A stretch of DNA of 64,000 nt from an uncultured Ruminococcus sp. (GTDB lineage Bacteria; Bacillota; Clostridia; Oscillospirales; Ruminococcaceae): positions 228,406 through 292,405 of the forward strand of contig NZ_CAMYUE010000003.1 of NCBI RefSeq assembly GCF_947301925.1, in the 5' to 3' direction. The notes under the pieces are model-generated. The model saw nothing but the letters and a program-made list of their open reading frames with translations. It made no database searches and was not told where the DNA came from. Both the position numbers and the translations under genes were made by a program. Positions 43,516 through 51,544 of this stretch are shown one piece after another; within the stretch, counting starts at the first letter, position 1; every line of letters starts with the position of its first letter.

Positions 43516-43973
43516 ATAAGCTCCTCCTTTCCCATATACTCCTTCAGCGAGCTGAGGATACGGTTTATCCTGCGGCTCAGGCTGAAACGCGAGATGTTAT
43601 ACAGCTTTGCTATGACGTTCAGGGGAACGCCGTTGAGAAATCTCAGCAATACTATCTCCCTGTCCTCGCTGCTGAGTTTGTCAAGAGCCATTTTCAGCTC
43701 AAAGCCCGAGAGAACGTCCTCCTCCATGTCCTTGCCGTCGGATTCGGTGTCGGAGAGCTCTGTGGGTTTCTTTTTGCGGAACTCATCGGTACAGAGATTG
43801 CCTGCGATAGTGTAGAGAAGCTGTAGTGTCTTGTCCTCGCTGCTGTAATGCGGGTGTTCGAGGTAACGGAGAAAGGTCTCCTGCGTCAGATCTTCTGCGG
43901 TCTCCTTATGGCGGACGCGCAGATAGCAGTAACGGTATATCTTTTCATACTGTTCATCAATATCCAAAGACAC
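43512..43973 (-). CDS. ECF RNA polymerase sigma factor
   Basis: 153 residues from a GTG at 43973, backed by AGGAGGTGG. Region 2 (YEKIYRYCYLRVRHKETAEDLTQETFLRYLEHP) and region 4 (LDKLSSEDREIVLLRFLNGVPLNVIAKLYNISRFSLSRRINRILSSLKEYM) are complete. It is translationally coupled to its membrane partner. Its promoter region contains a duplicated 32-bp block. The targets are likely nearby secreted-protein genes, though this is inference. Confidence 0.9.
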   Translation of the reverse strand: MSLDIDEQYEKIYRYCYLRVRHKETAEDLTQETFLRYLEHPHYSSEDKTLQLLYTIAGNLCTDEFRKKKPTELSDTESDGKDMEEDVLSGFELKMALDKLSSEDREIVLLRFLNGVPLNVIAKLYNISRFSLSRRINRILSSLKEYMGKEELI

Positions 43974-44005
43974 AGGACCACCTCCTCCGAAGTCTTATAA
44001 ATTAC

Positions 44006-44132
44006 ATTATAACATATAATATTGTATAATGCAACAGCCGCGGCGTTATCTTCCCGTTTTGCAGAGCTTTCACGCGAAAAAGGCAGCGGCGGCTCGCCGC
44101 TTATAACATATAATATTGTATAATGCAACAGC
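44006..44132 (-). promoter_or_regulatory. Duplicated promoter block before the ECF sigma gene
   Basis: A 32-bp sequence occurs identically at 44007-44038 and 44101-44132. Read on the minus strand the inner copy gives TTGCAT (44029-44034)-17-TATAAT (44006-44011). The outer copy keeps the -35 and spacer but its -10 becomes TATAAG. Confidence 0.7.
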
Positions 44133-44151
44133 TTCGCAGGCGGTAATGCAG

Positions 44152-44180
44152 AAAAAAGGGGAACCCGAGATGAGTTCCCC
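44152..44180 (-). terminator. Terminator after the serpin gene
   Basis: Minus strand GGGGAAC / GTTCCCC hairpin (44158-44180) followed by TTTTTT. Confidence 0.85.
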
Positions 44181-44240
44181 GAAATATCCCCCTTACAGGA
44201 TATGTTTTATTAAAAATAGCGTGCAGACAGATGTTTTACA

Positions 44241-45746
44241 TCAAAGTGAATTGAGTGCTCCGATAAATACGGGGAGTTTTGTTTCCGTATCTATTATGCA
44301 GTATACAAAAGGCCTGTCAAGGACAACGTCTTTTATTTCCTTTTGCTCGATAGGAGCAACGGCGTTTTCCCTCATTGCTACCAGTGTTGCGGCAGCAGCC
44401 TTTGTGCCGTTTTCGTCAAGCTCTATGAATGTCTTGTGGATAACAGCGCCTATGTGGATAGGATTCTTGTTGGCTATAGATGACATCTCCGAGAAGTCGG
44501 CAAAAGCATCGAAAGCTGTGGGCATACCCATTGCAACGAGCTCTTCGGACAGATCGTTATCATATTCGTAACTGAATTTCGGAAGCTCCACACGGGCCTC
44601 TATCTTATTGTCCTTGTTGCTGTTGAGAATTCCGTTGAGCTTTTCAGCGGTCAGGTTTTCGATAAAGCTGTCAACAGTGGTGTTCTCATCGGGGAGTAGA
44701 GCCGCAAAGGCATAATTGCCGCCGCTGTAGTACTTTATCATGCCGTCGGTGTCGTCGTCGCCTATGTACCTTTCGTGACTGCAAAGCATATCTGCGTCCT
44801 GCTCGGAACCGTCAGCAGCAGTGAACTTGCTCTCCTTCATGTTGTATTCAAAGTACGGTTCTTCCCACTGTGCCTCGAATGCAACGGCGTTTACCAGGTA
44901 CATAACGTCGTATATGTCGATATTATCGAGAATACTCGGTATCATTCCGTGGGTCTTGTCGTTTACCCAGCCGTTTACGTCATTCAGAGTTGTCTCGTCA
45001 AAGGGCGAGATGTAGAATTCACTGTCGTAGTAGTCGATACAGTTCTGAAGGAATGTTGGACGGACCTTTATGCGATTCTCGTCATTAATCGCCCAGATAG
45101 AGTTTGCTGTGTCGATCTGCCAGTCGTTGTATTCGCTCTTGTTGTTGTTTACGGTGCGCAGACGCTGTGTGAGCAGATACTTGTTGAGCTGTTCCATTTT
45201 CATACCGCCGCCAAGTACGTTCTCCATCTCGGTGCGGGTCTTGCCGTTGGCGCCGTTTGCTGTCATAGCCAGAGCCTGCATGATGGAGTAGGGCGATATG
45301 AGCGTATTTTCGGGATCCTTGTTTTCTGCGTATGTCTTCCTGAACATCTCAACGGTGAATTCTGCCTGACTGTTGATGAATTTCTCATCGGCAGCAAGTC
45401 CGCCGGCGTGTGAAGAGCTTATGCCCGCGCAGAGATTTCTTGAATCGGGTGCATATGAGGGCTCGGGAGCCGATGCTATACAGTTTATGAGCATTTTTCT
45501 CATAGCGGACAGATCGAATACGTCCATAATGCCGTCACTGTTCACATCGCCGCCCATGGATATCGTAATATCAGTGTTGCCTCTGAGCCAGCGCTGGAAT
45601 AAAACCAGATCGGCAAGGTTGAATACACAGTCACCGTTTACGTCGCCTGTTATGTATGGGGTGAGACCCGACGCGGCCGTTGCTGCTGCAGCAGGTACCG
45701 CGATACACATAGCGGTAAGAGCTGCCAGTGTTTTTCTGAACTTCAT
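44241..45746 (-). CDS. Dockerin-serpin: secreted, cellulosome-targeted protease inhibitor
   Basis: 501 residues. Signal peptide (1-25). Dockerin (about 33-89: GDVNGDCVFNLADLVLFQRWL and GDVNSDGIMDVFDLSAMRKML). Serpin fold (about 120-501: NTLISPYSIMQALAMTANGANGKTRTEM, NAVAFEAQWEEPY). The reactive-centre loop starts ELDENGTKAAAATLVAM (hinge Glu445 = P17, short-chain residues at P12-P9 as in inhibitory serpins). By canonical counting P1-P1' is Asn461-Ala462. It would bind cohesin-bearing scaffoldins and guard the complex against proteases. A terminator follows. Confidence 0.92.
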   Translation of the reverse strand: MKFRKTLAALTAMCIAVPAAAATAASGLTPYITGDVNGDCVFNLADLVLFQRWLRGNTDITISMGGDVNSDGIMDVFDLSAMRKMLINCIASAPEPSYAPDSRNLCAGISSSHAGGLAADEKFINSQAEFTVEMFRKTYAENKDPENTLISPYSIMQALAMTANGANGKTRTEMENVLGGGMKMEQLNKYLLTQRLRTVNNNKSEYNDWQIDTANSIWAINDENRIKVRPTFLQNCIDYYDSEFYISPFDETTLNDVNGWVNDKTHGMIPSILDNIDIYDVMYLVNAVAFEAQWEEPYFEYNMKESKFTAADGSEQDADMLCSHERYIGDDDTDGMIKYYSGGNYAFAALLPDENTTVDSFIENLTAEKLNGILNSNKDNKIEARVELPKFSYEYDNDLSEELVAMGMPTAFDAFADFSEMSSIANKNPIHIGAVIHKTFIELDENGTKAAAATLVAMRENAVAPIEQKEIKDVVLDRPFVYCIIDTETKLPVFIGALNSL

Positions 45747-46052
45747 GATTATACCTCCTTAAATAATAGATTAAGCCGAGCGAAAGCACTGTTGTGCGTT
45801 TTCATATATATTAACGTTTACAGAGGGGGAAATGTGCGGCTGGAATTGTAAACATTTTGTGAACAAAACGTTTCGTGCGCAAAAAAATCGCGCTCCACTC
45901 AAAGTGAAACGCGAATATGGCTGCGGGGCTCCGCCTGTGTATGTGTTACTATCTGAATATTCTTCCGTAAGCGAAAGCAGAGTAAGCCGATTATAAAAAA
46001 TGAGCGAGCTTGCAAGCGCCATCGTGGCAGCGGTCAAGCTGGCTCAGCTTGC
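45747..46052. other. Intergenic region between tRNA-Gly and the serpin gene
   Basis: Contains the serpin ribosome site (AAGGAGG), AT-rich leader sequence, and just after the tRNA several short palindromes (GCTTGCAAGC; a CAAGCTG...CAGCTTG pair at about 46035-46050) ending in a T-run on the minus strand, probably the tRNA terminator. No gene seen. Confidence 0.45.
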
Positions 46053-46127
46053 TGGAGCAGATAACGGGGGTCGAACCCGCCTCCTCAGTTTGGGAAACTG
46101 AAGTAATAACCGCTATACTATATCTGC
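46053..46127 (-). tRNA. tRNA-Gly (anticodon CCC)
   Basis: 75 nt with CCA encoded. The acceptor GCAGATA pairs with TATCTGC. The anticodon stem TCAGT/ACTGA encloses TTCCCAA, giving anticodon CCC. The T-arm is GGGTTCGACCC. Confidence 0.93.
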
Positions 46128-46214
46128 ATACATTTATTTTAACATACTATTCCGGAAAATGCAAGTGCAAAATAAAAAAATCGGCAGCCATTTTCGGGCT
46201 GCCTGAATTTCATG

Positions 46215-47750
46215 TCAGAACGGGTCGAATCCTATGACCTTTGTTGCAATTTTTTCGCGGAAGGTGGTGTCGTGCTCAACGAATAACATGGTGGGGGAAA
46301 AGCGCTTCAGAAGCTCCTCTATCTGCATACGGGAAAAGACGTCGATGTAATTCAGGGGCTCGTCCCATATGTAGAGGTGTGCAGGCGTCAGGAGGCTTGC
46401 TGCTATGAGCAGCTTTTTCTTCTGTCCCTCGGAGAAGTTTTCGATATTCTTTGTGAGCTGCGAGCGTTCCGTGCCCAGCTGGCGCAGGACGGTGCAGAGC
46501 ATACTCAGATCGAGACCGCGCTCCTCGCAGAGCTGCTGTATGCTGCCTCTGAGCTTTGAGGTGTCCTGATCCACATAGGATATGATGAGCCCCGAGGCAG
46601 TGTCGCATATGCCGCTGGTCGCAAAGCCCGACGGTGCGGAGGTATGTGACGCGCGGTCAAGTATGGCCTTTATCAGCGTTGATTTTCCGCAGCCGTTGGA
46701 GCCGTGGAGAGCAACTCTGTCTCCCTGCTGTATGCTGAAGGTGAGGGGCCTGAAAACAGGACGTTCGCAGCCGCTGTAGGTTACGGTGAAGTCCCTGATA
46801 TCCACTATGGTCTTTTTGTGGTGGACAAGGGGCGAGAGCTTCAGATCGGCCACACGCTCGATATCGCTGAGGAGGCCTTCCTGTTCTTCGATATCCCTTG
46901 CTATGCGCTTTTCTATGTGCTTAACGCGGCTCTGCATCTTCTTGGTCTTTGCGCCGATATAGGAACGAGTGCTGATACAGCGGTCGTTTTCCTTTATGGG
47001 ATCGAAGCCTATCTTTGTGCGCTCGCTTTTATCAGCCCATTCGGCGGTCTGTCTTGCAGCTTGTCTCAGCTTGCGTATCTCCTTTTTGTGCTTCTCATTC
47101 TCAGCCTCGGCAAAGCTGTCCCTGCGCTGCTTGTTCTCCCACCATACGGAGAAGTTGCCGTTCTGAACGTCTATGCTCTTTCTGTTCAGCACCAGCACAT
47201 GATCGGTGCAGGCGTCCAGAAGGTCTCTGTCGTGGGAAACGAGTATGAACCCGTTTTTCGCGGAAAGGTATTCCTTCACCTTTTCTCTGGAGCTGCCGTC
47301 GAGATGATTTGTGGGCTCGTCGATGAGCCTGAAATTGTCTCCGCAGGAGAAAAGCAGGGCAAGGAGTATCTTTGTCCTCTCGCCGTGACTGAGGGTATTG
47401 AAAGGTCTGTACAGTATATCAGCTTCCTCGCCGAGCTGCGACAGCTCGATGATAAGCCGCCATTCCTCATAGTTCGGCTCAAGCTCGGAAAGGAACTCCG
47501 AGGCGGGACGTTCTGCCTGAGCATCAGTTACGCGGCAGGGAAAACAGCTGAATGCAACAGATGAAGATATGGTGCCTCTGTAGCTGTATCTGCCCATGAG
47601 CAGATCGAGAAATGTGGTCTTGCCTTTGCCGTTCCTGCCGATGAAGCCCAGCTTCCAGTCGGTATCTATTGAAAAGGACACGTTTTCAAAGACGTTGTCG
47701 GAGCTTCCTTCGTAGTAGAATGTAAGATCGTTTACAAGTATCTGTGACAT
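46215..47750 (-). CDS. ABC-F ATPase, ribosome-protection type (Lsa-like)
   Basis: 511 residues from ATG 47750 (AAGGAGG upstream); the frame stays open through the leader but that part is regulatory RNA. Two ATPase domains without membrane helices: GRNGKGKTT, TLSHGERTK and LIDEPTNHLD in the first; GSNGCGKST, FSEGQKKKLLIAASLL and IWDEPLNYIDVFSRMQIEELL in the second, joined by a ~90-residue charged linker (the antibiotic-displacing domain). The NYIDVFSRMQIE block is what I associate with Lsa/Vga-type proteins giving lincosamide-streptogramin-pleuromutilin resistance. The drug range cannot be read from sequence. Confidence 0.88.
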   Translation of the reverse strand: MSQILVNDLTFYYEGSSDNVFENVSFSIDTDWKLGFIGRNGKGKTTFLDLLMGRYSYRGTISSSVAFSCFPCRVTDAQAERPASEFLSELEPNYEEWRLIIELSQLGEEADILYRPFNTLSHGERTKILLALLFSCGDNFRLIDEPTNHLDGSSREKVKEYLSAKNGFILVSHDRDLLDACTDHVLVLNRKSIDVQNGNFSVWWENKQRRDSFAEAENEKHKKEIRKLRQAARQTAEWADKSERTKIGFDPIKENDRCISTRSYIGAKTKKMQSRVKHIEKRIARDIEEQEGLLSDIERVADLKLSPLVHHKKTIVDIRDFTVTYSGCERPVFRPLTFSIQQGDRVALHGSNGCGKSTLIKAILDRASHTSAPSGFATSGICDTASGLIISYVDQDTSKLRGSIQQLCEERGLDLSMLCTVLRQLGTERSQLTKNIENFSEGQKKKLLIAASLLTPAHLYIWDEPLNYIDVFSRMQIEELLKRFSPTMLFVEHDTTFREKIATKVIGFDPF

Positions 47751-47776
47751 ATTTATTCCTCCTTTCGGCTCCCGGC

Positions 47777-47814
47777 AAAAAACGGGAACCGTTTGCTGCC
47801 AAACAGTTCCCGTT
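47777..47814 (-). terminator. Leader terminator 2 of the ABC-F gene
   Basis: Minus strand CGGGAACTGTTTG / CAAACGGTTCCCG (47783-47812, one internal mismatch) with loop GCAG followed by TTTTTT, ending about 26 nt before the start codon and just upstream of the ribosome site. Confidence 0.8.
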
Positions 47815-47826
47815 ATGTTCCTTACC

Positions 47827-47865
47827 TCAGGGCGCAAAGACAGGATATGCCTGTACAGGGCGCAT
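47827..47865 (-). CDS. Putative leader peptide 2 of the ABC-F gene
   Basis: 12-codon ORF MRPVQAYPVFAP between the two leader terminators. No strong ribosome site, so it may be read only by ribosomes coming from upstream, or not at all. Confidence 0.35.
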   Translation of the reverse strand: MRPVQAYPVFAP

Positions 47866-47940
47866 GGATATATATAGCACAAAAAAGAGGTTATGAGAAC
47901 ATAATCCACTTTTGGCAACATGATAAGACAGTATGCCTGT
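47837..47940 (-). repeat. Duplicated hairpin motif in the ABC-F leader
   Basis: ACAGGCATACTGTCTT (47925-47940) and ACAGGCATATCCTGTCTT (47837-47854), read on the minus strand, are near-identical small hairpins; each precedes one of the two leader terminators. Confidence 0.6.
47881..47907 (-). terminator. Leader terminator 1 of the ABC-F gene
   Basis: Minus strand GGATTATG-TTCT-CATAACC followed by TCTTTTTT. Its 3' part ACCTCTTT is exactly complementary to AAAGAGGT at the uORF1 ribosome site (48003-48010). Confidence 0.65.
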
Positions 47941-47984
47941 AAATTTCACACTGTCAGATAGATATTCATGTATTCAAAAGCGAA

Positions 47985-47996
47985 TTATCTTTTCAT
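47985..47996 (-). CDS. Three-codon leader ORF (MKR) of the ABC-F gene
   Basis: ATG AAA AGA TAA with GAGGTG 5 nt upstream, an ideal ribosome site, about 25 nt from the predicted transcription start. Very short uORFs of this kind are known sensors of ribosome-targeting antibiotics upstream of ABC-F genes. Confidence 0.6.
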   Translation of the reverse strand: MKR

Positions 47997-48027
47997 CCTC
48001 ACACCTCTTTCGGTTTATTCTGAAAGA

Positions 48028-48056
48028 ATTATATCACAGTTTTCTGTTATTGTCAA
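48028..48056 (-). promoter_or_regulatory. Promoter of the ABC-F gene
   Basis: Minus strand TTGACA (48051-48056), 17 nt, TATAAT (48028-48033): perfect consensus, about 280 bp before the start codon, leaving a ~270-nt leader. Confidence 0.9.
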
Positions 48057-48060
48057 GAGT

Positions 48061-48098
48061 AAAAAGCGGCACCTCCGCCATAACAGGCAGAGGTGCCG
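48061..48098 (-). terminator. Terminator after the GNAT gene
   Basis: Minus strand CGGCACCTC / GAGGTGCCG hairpin followed by a T-run that runs up to the ABC-F promoter. Confidence 0.82.
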
Positions 48099-48118
48099 TG
48101 GTTAATGACTTTTGCTGC

Positions 48119-48775
48119 TCACCATGTTATGGAGGAGTGACTGTGTATATAGAATTCCTCCTGGCTTGGCTGCCAGCCCTTTTCCTTCGGCGGGAACTGT
48201 CTGTCAAATTCCTCCACCGCCTTTTCATCATCGCAGGGATGGTCCACATCGCTGGGACAGTAGGTCCACTTTCTGCCGTCGAGGGCGTCCTCGCGCAGTA
48301 CCTTTACCAGCAGTGCGGCAGGGAAGACGTCTCCTGCAAAGCAGACGTTGTACTTCTTGCAGCTCTTGTAGCCTCTTGCAACATAATTATCGGGATTTCC
48401 GAAGTTTATTACAACGTCATAGCCCATTTCAGCCGCCTTAGCAAAGGTGTGCTCCAGCAGAGCCTTTCCGAAGCCTCTGCGCTGAAATCCGGGCAATACG
48501 CACAGCGGTCCCATTGTGAGTATGTTCTTCACATTGCCCTGCTGGTCCGTGAGCTTTGCCTTGCAGTACATAACCGAAGCGACCACCTTTCCGTCCAGTT
48601 CAAGGACGTAGTCCAGCTCGGGGACGAAGTCCTCATGACTGCGCATGATATGCACGAAATAGTGTTCAAAGCAGCCGGGTTTGGACAGGTTCCAGAATGC
48701 CTCGCGGGCAAGGTTTTCGACCTCGCGGTAGTCATTTTCGTTTTCTCTGCGGATGATATAGTCATTATTATTCAT
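48119..48775 (-). CDS. GNAT N-acetyltransferase
   Basis: 218 residues from ATG 48775 (AGGAGG); the longer frame is rejected because it reads through the leader. Standard GNAT core: YVLELDGKVVASVMYCKAKL, GPLCVLPGFQRRGFGKALLEHTF (acetyl-CoA loop), VVINFGNPDNYVARGYKSCKKYNV. The C-terminal ~55 residues (EKGWQPSQEEFYIHSHSSITW) are typical of a clostridial GNAT subgroup of unknown substrate. It has its own promoter and a long leader with a small uORF. Confidence 0.85.
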   Translation of the reverse strand: MNNNDYIIRRENENDYREVENLAREAFWNLSKPGCFEHYFVHIMRSHEDFVPELDYVLELDGKVVASVMYCKAKLTDQQGNVKNILTMGPLCVLPGFQRRGFGKALLEHTFAKAAEMGYDVVINFGNPDNYVARGYKSCKKYNVCFAGDVFPAALLVKVLREDALDGRKWTYCPSDVDHPCDDEKAVEEFDRQFPPKEKGWQPSQEEFYIHSHSSITW

Positions 48776-48847
48776 TGTTTTTTTCCTCCTGAAATAGTTG
48801 ACCGGACACGGGAGGCTTGTGTGGGATAGTATTCGCAAACCGCCCGT

Positions 48848-48883
48848 TTACGCTGCTATCTCAGTTCTGTTATTATTTTTCAA
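48848..48883 (-). CDS. Putative leader peptide of the GNAT gene
   Basis: 11 codons from TTG (MKNNNRTEIAA) with AAAGGAG 8 nt upstream, located between promoter and gene. Downstream a CCTCC at about 48810 can pair with the GNAT gene's own GGAGG ribosome site, so translational control is possible. Confidence 0.4.
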   Translation of the reverse strand: MKNNNRTEIAA

Positions 48884-48939
48884 ACAACGATCTCCTTTAA
48901 AAATGTGTAAAATACGTCATTATGCGTATTTTCAAGCTG

Positions 48940-48968
48940 ATTATAGCACGTTTTTCCATGTATGTCAA
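48940..48968 (-). promoter_or_regulatory. Promoter of the GNAT gene
   Basis: Minus strand TTGACA (48963-48968), 17 nt, TATAAT (48940-48945). Downstream is the dyad AAAATACG...CGTATTTT (about 48909-48932), an operator or RNA hairpin. Confidence 0.85.
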
Positions 48969-48969
48969 G

Positions 48970-48996
48970 AAAAACTGGCAGTTTTTCAGACTGCCC
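48970..48996 (-). terminator. Terminator after the LRR-dockerin gene
   Basis: Minus strand GGCAGT-CTGAAAA-ACTGCC followed by TTTTT; the T-run abuts the -35 of the GNAT promoter. Confidence 0.8.
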
Positions 48997-49006
48997 GCAG
49001 TGTTCG

Positions 49007-51355
49007 TCAATTGCCGCCGCCCTGAAGGAGCAGGCGTCTCATGCTGATAAGGTCGAAAACGTCGGTCTCTCCGTCATCGTTGATATCAGCAGCCATAAAG
49101 TCGTTAATGCCTGTATCATCTGCGTTCAGCAGCCATTTCTGCATTACCGTAAGATCGGCCACATTTATCTGTCTGTCGCCGTTTGCGTCGCCCTTGTGAT
49201 GGAGCTCCGCAAACTTTTTCTTGTTGGAGTATGCGTACTCGAAGACATTTGACCCCGCATATCCGTAAATCGTGGTACAGTAAGGGATAGCCTGAAAGTT
49301 CTCGCTGTCGCCGTGTATAATACAGTCGGGATTCTCAAAGATTATCTTTTGGAGGCGATCGCAGTACTGAAAAGACATATATACATCGGTGACGTTTTTC
49401 GGTACGGTGAATTCAGTAAGACCTGTACAGAAGTTGAAGGCTCCTGAATTTATTACGGTGACGCTGTCGGGGATATACACCTTTTTAAGAGAGGTGCAGC
49501 CCGAGAACATATTTGCAGGTATCTCTGTGAAGCCGTCGGGAATGATAAATTCTTCAAGTTTTTTACAGTCGGCGAAGGCACCGTCACCAAAGCTCTTCAA
49601 CGTGGACGGCAGTGTGACAGAGGTTATTTCCGAGTCATAGAAGGCATTGCTGCATATTGTAGTGACACCCTCGGGAATTAACAGATCGCCTGTGCAGGCA
49701 GTGCCGTCAAACACCATATCGTTAATGATGATAAGTCCGCCGTTTTCGTTGAGCTTTTCCAGCCACGGCGTATCAGTGAAGGCCGTGCGGGGGATATCCA
49801 TTCCCGTTTTTGCGGGTAGTATGACCTCTTCAAGGGAGGAACACTGTGCAAAGGCGTTGTCGCCTATGTAGGACAGTGATGGAGGGAGTGTGACGCTCTT
49901 TAAACTGTTGCACTGACTGAAGGCATACATATCGATCATTTCCAGGCATGATGGAAGACTTATTTCTTCAAGTCCTTTACACTGTTCAAATGCCATAAAT
50001 CCGATACTTCGTATACTGTCGGGAAGCTCTATGTTTTTCAGTGAAGCACAGGCTGCAAAGCACCAGGATCCTATCTCTGTGATACCTTCGGGGATATTTA
50101 TTTCTGTAAGTGACGAACAGCCTTCAAAGGTGGCGTGACCGAGATCGGTAAGGCCGTCGGGTACAGCGACGGTTTCAAGTGAAGTGCAGTATGAGAAGCA
50201 GTTTGATCCCATATGCTCCACTGTGTCGGGAATGACCACCGATTTTATATTTTTATTCCTTGCAAAGGCATTGTCGGCTATGCGGTGTACACTATCGGGA
50301 ATGATGAGCTCCTCGCCTGTGAAGTCCTGTCCGTCAAGCAGTACGCCGTTTATTATGAGCATACCGTCGGTTCTGGAGCTTTCCTCCCAGGGAGTCAGAC
50401 GAAAGGCGTTCTTGCCTATATCCGTAAGGCTTTCGGGGATAGTCACAGTTTCAAGGGAGGTACAGTTTGCAAAAACATCGTTTCCCAGATTTTCAAGGCT
50501 CTGCGGAAGTTCTATCTCCCTGAGTGAGGAGCAGCCATTGAATGCACCCTCATAGATCGAATCCAGTCCGTCGGGGAGTCTTACCTCTTCAAGAGATGTG
50601 CAGCCGCTGAATGCATATGCTCCTATGATGTATACGAAATCCGGGATACAGACACTTTTTATACTGCGGTTATTGCAAAAGACGCCGCTCGATATTGTCC
50701 TGACAGGATATCCGTCTATGCTATAGGGAATGACAACATTCTCATCGGAGCTGTCGCACCTTGTTAAAACTACAAAACTCAATGGGCCGTTGGATTCGAT
50801 CATACCGGTGAAAGTTCCGTCGGTGACTATTTTTTCATAGTCGATGAAGTACAGATTTTCTCTTGTGGCATAGCGCTCTGCGGTGGAGCCTTTTTTTCCG
50901 TATATGGTAAGGTATGAAAGGAAAGAACCTGAGTTCATGGGGATCACCATTTCCTTGTTCTCTATCCTTACCCATTCAAGGGAGCTGCGGCTGTCTGAAG
51001 TGAATGAACCGTTTCCCACTTTTTTTACGCACTCGGGGATAACTATGCCTTTGACTTTCTTGGGGTTGAAGAATACATCATCGCCTATTGCCGTAACGGG
51101 CATTCCCTCTATCTCATCGGGGAGAACAAGCTCTGGGATGATATCCTCCGTTGTTAAAATATAGCCTGTTATGGTGGCCTCGCCGTTTTCGGCGGTGTAG
51201 TGAAGATACCCGTATTCCGTCTTTATTATGTACTCCTCAGCGGAAGCAGCATATGCTGCGGCAGGGGAGAACAGTCCGGCGTCTGCGGTAACGGTTACGG
51301 GAGCAGCTATGACGGTCATTGCTGTCAGAATGGTCAGTAATCTTTTTGCTTTCAT
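49007..51355 (-). CDS. Secreted leucine-rich-repeat (BspA-like, LRR_5) protein with C-terminal dockerin
   Basis: 782 residues. Signal peptide (~1-38). About 25 LRR_5 repeats with the pattern IgxxaFxxCsSLexVxlPdsl (for example AFSGCTSLEEVRLPDGLDSI, CFSYCTSLETVAVPDGLTDL) fill ~80-700. A type I dockerin closes the protein (about 720-782: GDANGDRQINVADLTVMQKWLL and ADINDDGETDVFDLISMRRLLL). BspA-like repeats bind host or plant surface ligands; docked on a scaffoldin they could serve adhesion. GGGAGG precedes the ATG. Confidence 0.9.
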   Translation of the reverse strand: MKAKRLLTILTAMTVIAAPVTVTADAGLFSPAAAYAASAEEYIIKTEYGYLHYTAENGEATITGYILTTEDIIPELVLPDEIEGMPVTAIGDDVFFNPKKVKGIVIPECVKKVGNGSFTSDSRSSLEWVRIENKEMVIPMNSGSFLSYLTIYGKKGSTAERYATRENLYFIDYEKIVTDGTFTGMIESNGPLSFVVLTRCDSSDENVVIPYSIDGYPVRTISSGVFCNNRSIKSVCIPDFVYIIGAYAFSGCTSLEEVRLPDGLDSIYEGAFNGCSSLREIELPQSLENLGNDVFANCTSLETVTIPESLTDIGKNAFRLTPWEESSRTDGMLIINGVLLDGQDFTGEELIIPDSVHRIADNAFARNKNIKSVVIPDTVEHMGSNCFSYCTSLETVAVPDGLTDLGHATFEGCSSLTEINIPEGITEIGSWCFAACASLKNIELPDSIRSIGFMAFEQCKGLEEISLPSCLEMIDMYAFSQCNSLKSVTLPPSLSYIGDNAFAQCSSLEEVILPAKTGMDIPRTAFTDTPWLEKLNENGGLIIINDMVFDGTACTGDLLIPEGVTTICSNAFYDSEITSVTLPSTLKSFGDGAFADCKKLEEFIIPDGFTEIPANMFSGCTSLKKVYIPDSVTVINSGAFNFCTGLTEFTVPKNVTDVYMSFQYCDRLQKIIFENPDCIIHGDSENFQAIPYCTTIYGYAGSNVFEYAYSNKKKFAELHHKGDANGDRQINVADLTVMQKWLLNADDTGINDFMAADINDDGETDVFDLISMRRLLLQGGGN

Positions 51356-51449
51356 ACTATCTGCCTCCCTGCTGGCAGTTGACGTTCTTCTTAACTTTAT
51401 GATATCATATTCTTATGAGGATTTCAATTATTTCAGAAATTTTTATTAT

Positions 51450-51490
51450 AAAGTGTAACACTTTACATTTTTGTCCTGAGTAAGTATAAT
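51450..51490 (+). promoter_or_regulatory. Promoter with palindromic operator of the second ECF sigma operon
   Basis: TTTACA (51462-51467), 17 nt, TATAAT (51485-51490). A perfect 15-nt palindrome AAAGTGTAACACTTT (51450-51464) overlaps the -35. Confidence 0.65.
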
Positions 51491-51544
51491 GAAAACGTCA
51501 GAGCGACGCAGACGATTTTCAAATCAAAGGATCGGGGGAGTAGT

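Noticed and set aside
44007..44132. Possible integration (att) direct repeats
   Set aside because: The 32-bp repeats enclose only 62 bp with no integrase; they coincide with promoter elements instead.
46704..47564. 286-codon open frame opposite the ABC-F gene
   Set aside because: Antisense shadow; amino-acid composition is not protein-like and the ABC-F motifs on the other strand are complete.
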